DNA of 64,000 nucleotides from assembly GCA_950097015.1 (NCBI GenBank), contig CATNEN010000037.1, positions 2,757,501 to 2,821,500 on the forward strand, read 5' to 3'. Source of the DNA: Macrostomum hystrix (taxonomy: Eukaryota > Platyhelminthes > Macrostomidae). The notes under the pieces were generated by a model, which was not told the origin of the DNA, searched no databases, and saw only the letters and a program-made list of their open reading frames with translations. Made by a program: the position numbers and the translations under genes. This document shows positions 59,965 to 64,000 of this stretch, one piece after another. Positions within the stretch are counted from its first letter, which is position 1. Each line of letters opens with the position of its first letter.

Positions 59965-60140
59965 GCCTATGACTGAGATGTTTGACTAATGACTGAGATG
60001 TTGGACTAATGACTGAGATGTTGGACTAATGACTGAGATGTTGGACTAATGACTGAGATGTTGGACTAATGACTGAGATGTTGGACTAATGACTGAGATG
60101 TTTCACTAATGACTGAGATGTTTCACTAATCACTGAGATT
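59965..60140. repeat. Short minisatellite, 20-bp unit, 8-9 copies
   Basis: The unit is GACTGAGATGTTGGACTAAT, nearly identical in the middle (GTTGGAC) and changing to GTTTCAC at the right edge. Confidence 0.95.
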
Positions 60141-60144
60141 TTTT

Positions 60145-61380
60145 ATTAGTCAACAAGATATTAGCTTATGGCATGGATTTGACTTTGTCAAAAGGTTATA
60201 CAGAGTTTGTATCTCATATGTAAGATCTATGAAGTCAAAATCGAAATATAGGATCTACGCTCGTATGAGGATATTTATAAATACTAAATTATGAATTACG
60301 TAGTCCTACCCATGTTTGCTATCTGTAAGTACTTATAAAATAAAATTTCACAAATTTGATTTGTCAGCTATTTAAAACCCGGTGGAATATTTTTCAATAG
60401 TGCTTCATTAGAAATCCGGCAAAACAAGAAGGCACAGTTGCCTTGGGATTTTTCCTGACTGAATAGAGGAAAAATCAGCAACAGAAAATCGCAGACAGCA
60501 ACAAGAGCTAGAAATTACCTAAATTCACGCAAGAAGTTCATAAAATGTGAGCTCGGATGCACTTGCGATATGGAGAAGGAGAGAGAGAGGGGACATTGCT
60601 GTGGGGATTTTTTTACTTGCCATCTGCCCTGCCCCCCCCCAAGACGCAGACGCTACTACGAGCGTATTCTAAAAGAAACTCAAATTTTCCTGCGCCGAAA
60701 CAAAAAAACTGCCGCCCAGAAGTGGCAAATAAATTTGTTGACTTTTCTTAGGCCAATTCCGCAGTGGTTAGGGCCGCGCAAAGCATAAGCGATTGAGTAC
60801 ACTTGGCCAGTGGGGCAAACAACAACCCACAGATTGCTTTGGGCCAGACTTTTTAGACAAAAAAAACTGCTTTGACAGGAAATTTGTCCGCCAAGAATCA
60901 GCCGGCGCCGCGCGGCTTTTCTTCACTTCGGAGCTTTTGTCTCTTTGAGCAGCTAAATATGACCGCCCGCCACACTTTCCCTTTCCATTTTCTTTTATCC
61001 TTTCACTCGTTCTGCTTTTAGTGGGAGAAAATTTTTCATTACCCACAGCAATGGGATTCTAAGAAACTGGAGCATTGCTGCTCATGGGGACTCCGCTCAG
61101 TATCGATCCGGAATTGAGGATTTGAGGCTGGACTTGAGCTGAGACGTGAGCACTCCTTGTTAGTCTTCATTAACTCAACTGTGAGCTGTGAGAATGGCCA
61201 GCCTTGCAGATTGTTTCTCATCGTCATGGCGAAGGGAGAAGGAGGGAGAGGGTGGGGAGGCTCAGAAGGAAATACAATTCAGAGCTCAGCTTCAGGAGGT
61301 GAAGGGTGACAAAAGGATTTAGCGATGTAATTTTCAAGACATTTCTCAGTATTTTTAGAGAGGCTTGTTGTTTCAGTCCT
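60145..61380. other. No gene recognised
   Basis: AT-rich, then GC-balanced from 60550. A 72-codon plus frame (60570-60788) is arginine/lysine-rich but lacks supporting splice sites or domains. CCCCCCCCCC at 60633-60642 may be assembly-sensitive. Confidence 0.4.
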
Positions 61381-61385
61381 ATGAC

Positions 61386-61722
61386 CGCCATCCCTGCTGT
61401 GTGTGAGCTGTCATTCCCTACTGTGTGTGAGCTGTCATTCCCTACTGTGTGTGAGCTGTCATTCCCTACTGTGTGTGAGCTGTCATTCCCTACTGTGTGT
61501 GAGCTGTCATTCCCTACTGTGTGTGAGCTGTCATTCCCTACTGTGTGTGAGGTGTCATTCCTTACTGTGTGTGAGCTGTCATTCCCTACTGCGTGTGAGC
61601 TGTCATTCCCTACTGTGTGTGAGGTGTCATTCCTTACTGTGTGTGAGCTGTCATTCCCTACTGTGTGTGAGGTGTCATTCCCTACTGTGTGTGAGCTGTC
61701 ATTCCCTACTGTGTCTGAGCTG
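61386..61722. repeat. Minisatellite, 24-bp unit, 14 copies
   Basis: The unit contains GTGTGAGCTGTCATTCCCTA followed by CTGT. Variants GAGGTG and CCTTAC. Open in two plus frames and one minus frame (148, 151 and 240 codons including flanks) only because the unit lacks stops. Confidence 0.95.
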
Positions 61723-61724
61723 TC

Positions 61725-62270
61725 TGACCCCGTATTTACTGAATCCCTCTGAGTTGATGCCGCAGGTATGTCGGCACCTTCCCGCACGTGAGTCGAGGCA
61801 GCTCTCAAGATTGACGGAAGAATCGAGGGAACTCCAAAGCAGGCGCCGACTTCTGTGAGCAGGAAATACCGGACAGAACCGGAGAGCAGACGATGAGCAG
61901 GGCACTTGAGCACGCGGGTCCTCCACAGCAGATCCTTGTCCAGCAATTCAAGTGTGTGACTTTGCCAGACAGGGGGGTACAGTCTGTTTACATTGTCTGC
62001 TAGCCAAGCTGTTAGAAGCTGGAATAACTATTTTGAAGCTGTTTTTGTTATCATTTTTCTTCCAGAAGCTAGGGGGAACGTGAGGTATCAGCAACCTAAA
62101 CACACTTTTAAGGGATTATCTTACTTGTTTTTGTAGCAAATTGCAAAATAGCACTTAAGAAGTAAAATAAATGATGTTGTCGCCTTATACTACCACGAAT
62201 GTTTCCGTAGCGATAACGCGACTTTGATGTTGAACTTAAGACATTTTTCAGTGGCTCGGTAAATAATTTC
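61725..62270. other. No gene recognised
   Basis: Unique AT-leaning sequence upstream of the GPCR-proximal array. It may contain part of the GPCR promoter or 5' exon, which I could not identify. Confidence 0.4.
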
Positions 62271-62271
62271 G

Positions 62272-62752
62272 AAATCACACGTGATCATCACAATATTCCA
62301 TGACCTTCAAACCATTGCGGCATCACGTGATCATCACAAGATTCCATGAACTTCAAACCATTGCGGCATCACGTGATCATCACAAGATTCCATGAACTTC
62401 AAACTATTGCGGTATCACGTGATCATCACAAGATTCCATGACCTTCAAACTATTGCGGTATCACGTGATCATCACAAGATTCCATGACCTTCAAACTATT
62501 GCGGTATCACGTGATCATCACAAGATTCCATGACATTCAAACCATTGCGGTATCACGTGATCATCACAAGATTCCATGACATTCAAACCATTGCGGGATC
62601 AAGTGATTATCACAAGATTCCATGACCTTTAAACCATTGCGGTATCACGTGATCATCACAAGATTCCATGACCTTTAAACCATTGCGGCATCACGTGATC
62701 ATCACAAGATTCCATGACCTTCAAACCATTGCGGCATCACGTTATCACGTGA
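62272..62752. repeat. Minisatellite, 46-bp unit, about 10 copies, with CACGTG palindrome, just upstream of the GPCR
   Basis: The unit contains ATCACGTGATCATCACAAGA then TTCCATGACCTTCAAACCATTGCGG. Almost every copy has the perfect palindrome TCACGTGA, the E-box form preferred by USF/MITF/TFE-type bHLH factors; one copy reads AAGTGATT. The array ends about 130 bp before the GPCR start codon, so it lies in the proximal upstream region, or in an intron if the leader is spliced. Confidence 0.95.
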
Positions 62753-62879
62753 CAAGGTTAAAAGTTTCTCGTCAACCCACCCAACCAAATTGCAGGTAGA
62801 GTCGTGCTGCGTCGCCTTTTTCGGTTGGTACTACCGGTTGCAACAGAACGATAATAAATTCCTGCAGACTATTAGCTTC

Positions 62880-64000
62880 ATGGCCAGCAGCAGCAGCAGC
62901 AGCAATGCTACACTGGTTAACCTGAATCTCACTGGTCCAGTGGGAGAAGACCTGCTCCGTATCTACCAGTGCACTCTCACCGAGGAACTCGCCCAGAAGA
63001 ACATGGAGTTCTGCCGAGACTTTCTCGAGAAAGGCATGCTGGGCCGGAGCCTGCACGTCAAAGTGCCGCTCGTGCTGCTGTTCTGCCTCCTATTCACCGT
63101 CGGCTTTGTCGGCAACAGCCTGGTCATCCTCAGCGTGGCCCTCTTCCCCGCGATGCGCTCTCGGACGAATCTATTCCTACTGAATCTGGCCATCAGCGAT
63201 GTGTTAGTCTTTGTGGTCTGCCTGCCGCTGACGGCCTACAACATCGTCAACTCGCGCTGGATATTCGGCGCCGTCCTCTGCAAACTGGCCCCATTTGTTC
63301 AGGGCGTGTCAATCTCAGTGTCCATCTGCTCCTTGGCCTCCATGTCCATCAAGCGGTACGTGCTGATTCGCTTCCCGATGACGGCTAAGGGCGCCCTCAC
63401 GAACCGCACAATGTGCCTGTGGCTAGCAGGCATCTGGCTGCTCTCCATGCTGCTCTGCAGTCCCACCCCGATGGCCTACGTCCAGAAGGAGCAAAAAGTC
63501 TTCTGGCTGTTCACCGTGCATTCCTGCGTGGAGGACTGGCAGGCCTCGCAGAGTCGGCGGACGGGCTACACGCTGTTCCTCCTATTCGCACTGTACATCA
63601 TCCCGCTGAGCGCCATGACCGTGTTCTACTGCAAGCTGGGCCGGTCCCTGGTGGTGTCCACCGCCCGCCTGGCTGAAGGCAGTGCCGCCGCGGCCACTAA
63701 TCAGCGCAGCGCCCGGGCGGCCAGGCAGAGCCGTTTGCGGGCCAGCCGCATGATGGTGGCCCTGCTGCTGGCCTTCGCCATTTGCTGGCTGCCCTACCAC
63801 ATTGTGAACCTGCTGATCGACCTGCGCTATCCGGGAAAGCAGCCGGACCTAATTGATGGCAAATCCAACGGTACTGCGCCGCCTGCCGCGGCCGCCGCCG
63901 GTGCCATCAACGATGGCGACGGCTTGCTGGTGACGGCCCTGCTGCCGCTGGCCACGCTGCTTGGCTTCGCTAATAGCGCCATCAATCCCATCTGCCTGGT
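62880..64000 (+). CDS. Rhodopsin-class (class A) peptide-type GPCR, truncated by the window end
   Basis: 373 complete codons are visible, open to the edge. The N-terminus has a serine run and two N-glycosylation sequons (N9, N16). TM1 at about 60-86 has GFVGNS (N79). TM2 has NLAISD (D107, the conserved TM2 aspartate). Cys134 at the top of TM3 pairs with Cys216 in extracellular loop 2 (SCVEDW). TM4 has GIWLLS. TM5 has LYIIPL. TM6 has FAICWLPYH (W303, P305). TM7 has NSAINPICL. The layout, with C-x-E-x-W in loop 2, resembles neuropeptide (NPY/NPF-like) receptors, but the ligand cannot be named. Two oddities: the TM3 D/E-R-Y motif reads K-R-Y (K158), and NPxxY reads NPICL. The start is the ATG at 62880, 12 bases after a splice acceptor (CCTGCAG). 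A CACGTG array lies just upstream. Confidence 0.94.
   Translation, partial: MASSSSSSNATLVNLNLTGPVGEDLLRIYQCTLTEELAQKNMEFCRDFLEKGMLGRSLHVKVPLVLLFCLLFTVGFVGNSLVILSVALFPAMRSRTNLFLLNLAISDVLVFVVCLPLTAYNIVNSRWIFGAVLCKLAPFVQGVSISVSICSLASMSIKRYVLIRFPMTAKGALTNRTMCLWLAGIWLLSMLLCSPTPMAYVQKEQKVFWLFTVHSCVEDWQASQSRRTGYTLFLLFALYIIPLSAMTVFYCKLGRSLVVSTARLAEGSAAAATNQRSARAARQSRLRASRMMVALLLAFAICWLPYHIVNLLIDLRYPGKQPDLIDGKSNGTAPPAAAAAGAINDGDGLLVTALLPLATLLGFANSAINPICL

Noticed and set aside
60570-60788. 72-codon basic ORF
   Set aside because: No domain, no splice support, overlaps another frame of similar length, and depends on a C homopolymer for frame.
61224-61946. 240-codon minus frame and two plus frames over the 24-bp array
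   Set aside because: The frames depend on the repeat, the flanking parts have no recognisable domain, and both strands are open.
62969-63676. Plus and minus ORFs of 70-140 codons overlapping the GPCR
   Set aside because: Out-of-frame shadows of a clear seven-transmembrane reading frame.

Overview
This is a 64 kb window of animal nuclear DNA. The genes are spliced with GT/AG introns. The recognisable proteins are a myocardin-related transcription factor (MRTF), the ribosome-biogenesis methyltransferase EMG1/Nep1 and a rhodopsin-class peptide GPCR. There is also a tRNA-derived SINE, a Mutator-like DNA element with a FLYWCH zinc finger, and MITE-like inverted repeats. No operons with ribosome-binding sites, rRNA genes or CRISPR arrays are visible. 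I read it as an invertebrate, possibly a spiralian or flatworm, but I cannot place it from sequence alone.

The dominant feature is tandem repetition. Summing my estimated boundaries, 22 unrelated minisatellite/satellite arrays (unit lengths 15 to 48 bp) cover about 34 kb, just over half of the window. The largest is a 13.3 kb array of a 15-bp unit (33.3-46.6 kb) with nested higher-order duplications. Most long open frames here are by-products of stop-free repeat units. Their variant positions are all amino-acid changing, so I do not call them genes.

Layout: 0-10 kb holds a putative minus-strand gene (ATG at 8098) with two clathrin-box-like motifs. Its exons fit in phase and its introns hold arrays and a MITE. 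10-13 kb is AT-rich with a CCAAT-bearing array. 13.1-16.2 kb is the MRTF gene (minus strand, three coding exons in matching phase, one intronic minisatellite). 17.5-19.2 kb is a complete 1.67 kb Mutator-like element with an 8-bp target duplication. 19.5-20.8 kb holds MITE and SINE fragments. 23.4-26.0 kb is EMG1 (plus strand, two exons, 1.9 kb intron almost filled by a minisatellite). 26.7-27.1 kb is a small type I membrane protein. 27.1-33.0 kb holds four arrays and a complete SINE. 33.3-46.6 kb is the satellite. 47-62.8 kb is array after array with a second SINE copy and one or two doubtful small ORFs. 62.9-64.0 kb is a GPCR gene cut off by the window end, with an array of CACGTG palindromes ending about 130 bp before its start codon.

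The genes do not form an obvious pathway. MRTF is an actin-sensing transcription cofactor, EMG1 is an rRNA modifier, and the GPCR is a membrane receptor. What unites the locus is that arrays sit inside or directly beside nearly every gene. Several arrays repeat a recognisable transcription-factor core motif in every unit. This is worth testing but could be chance.
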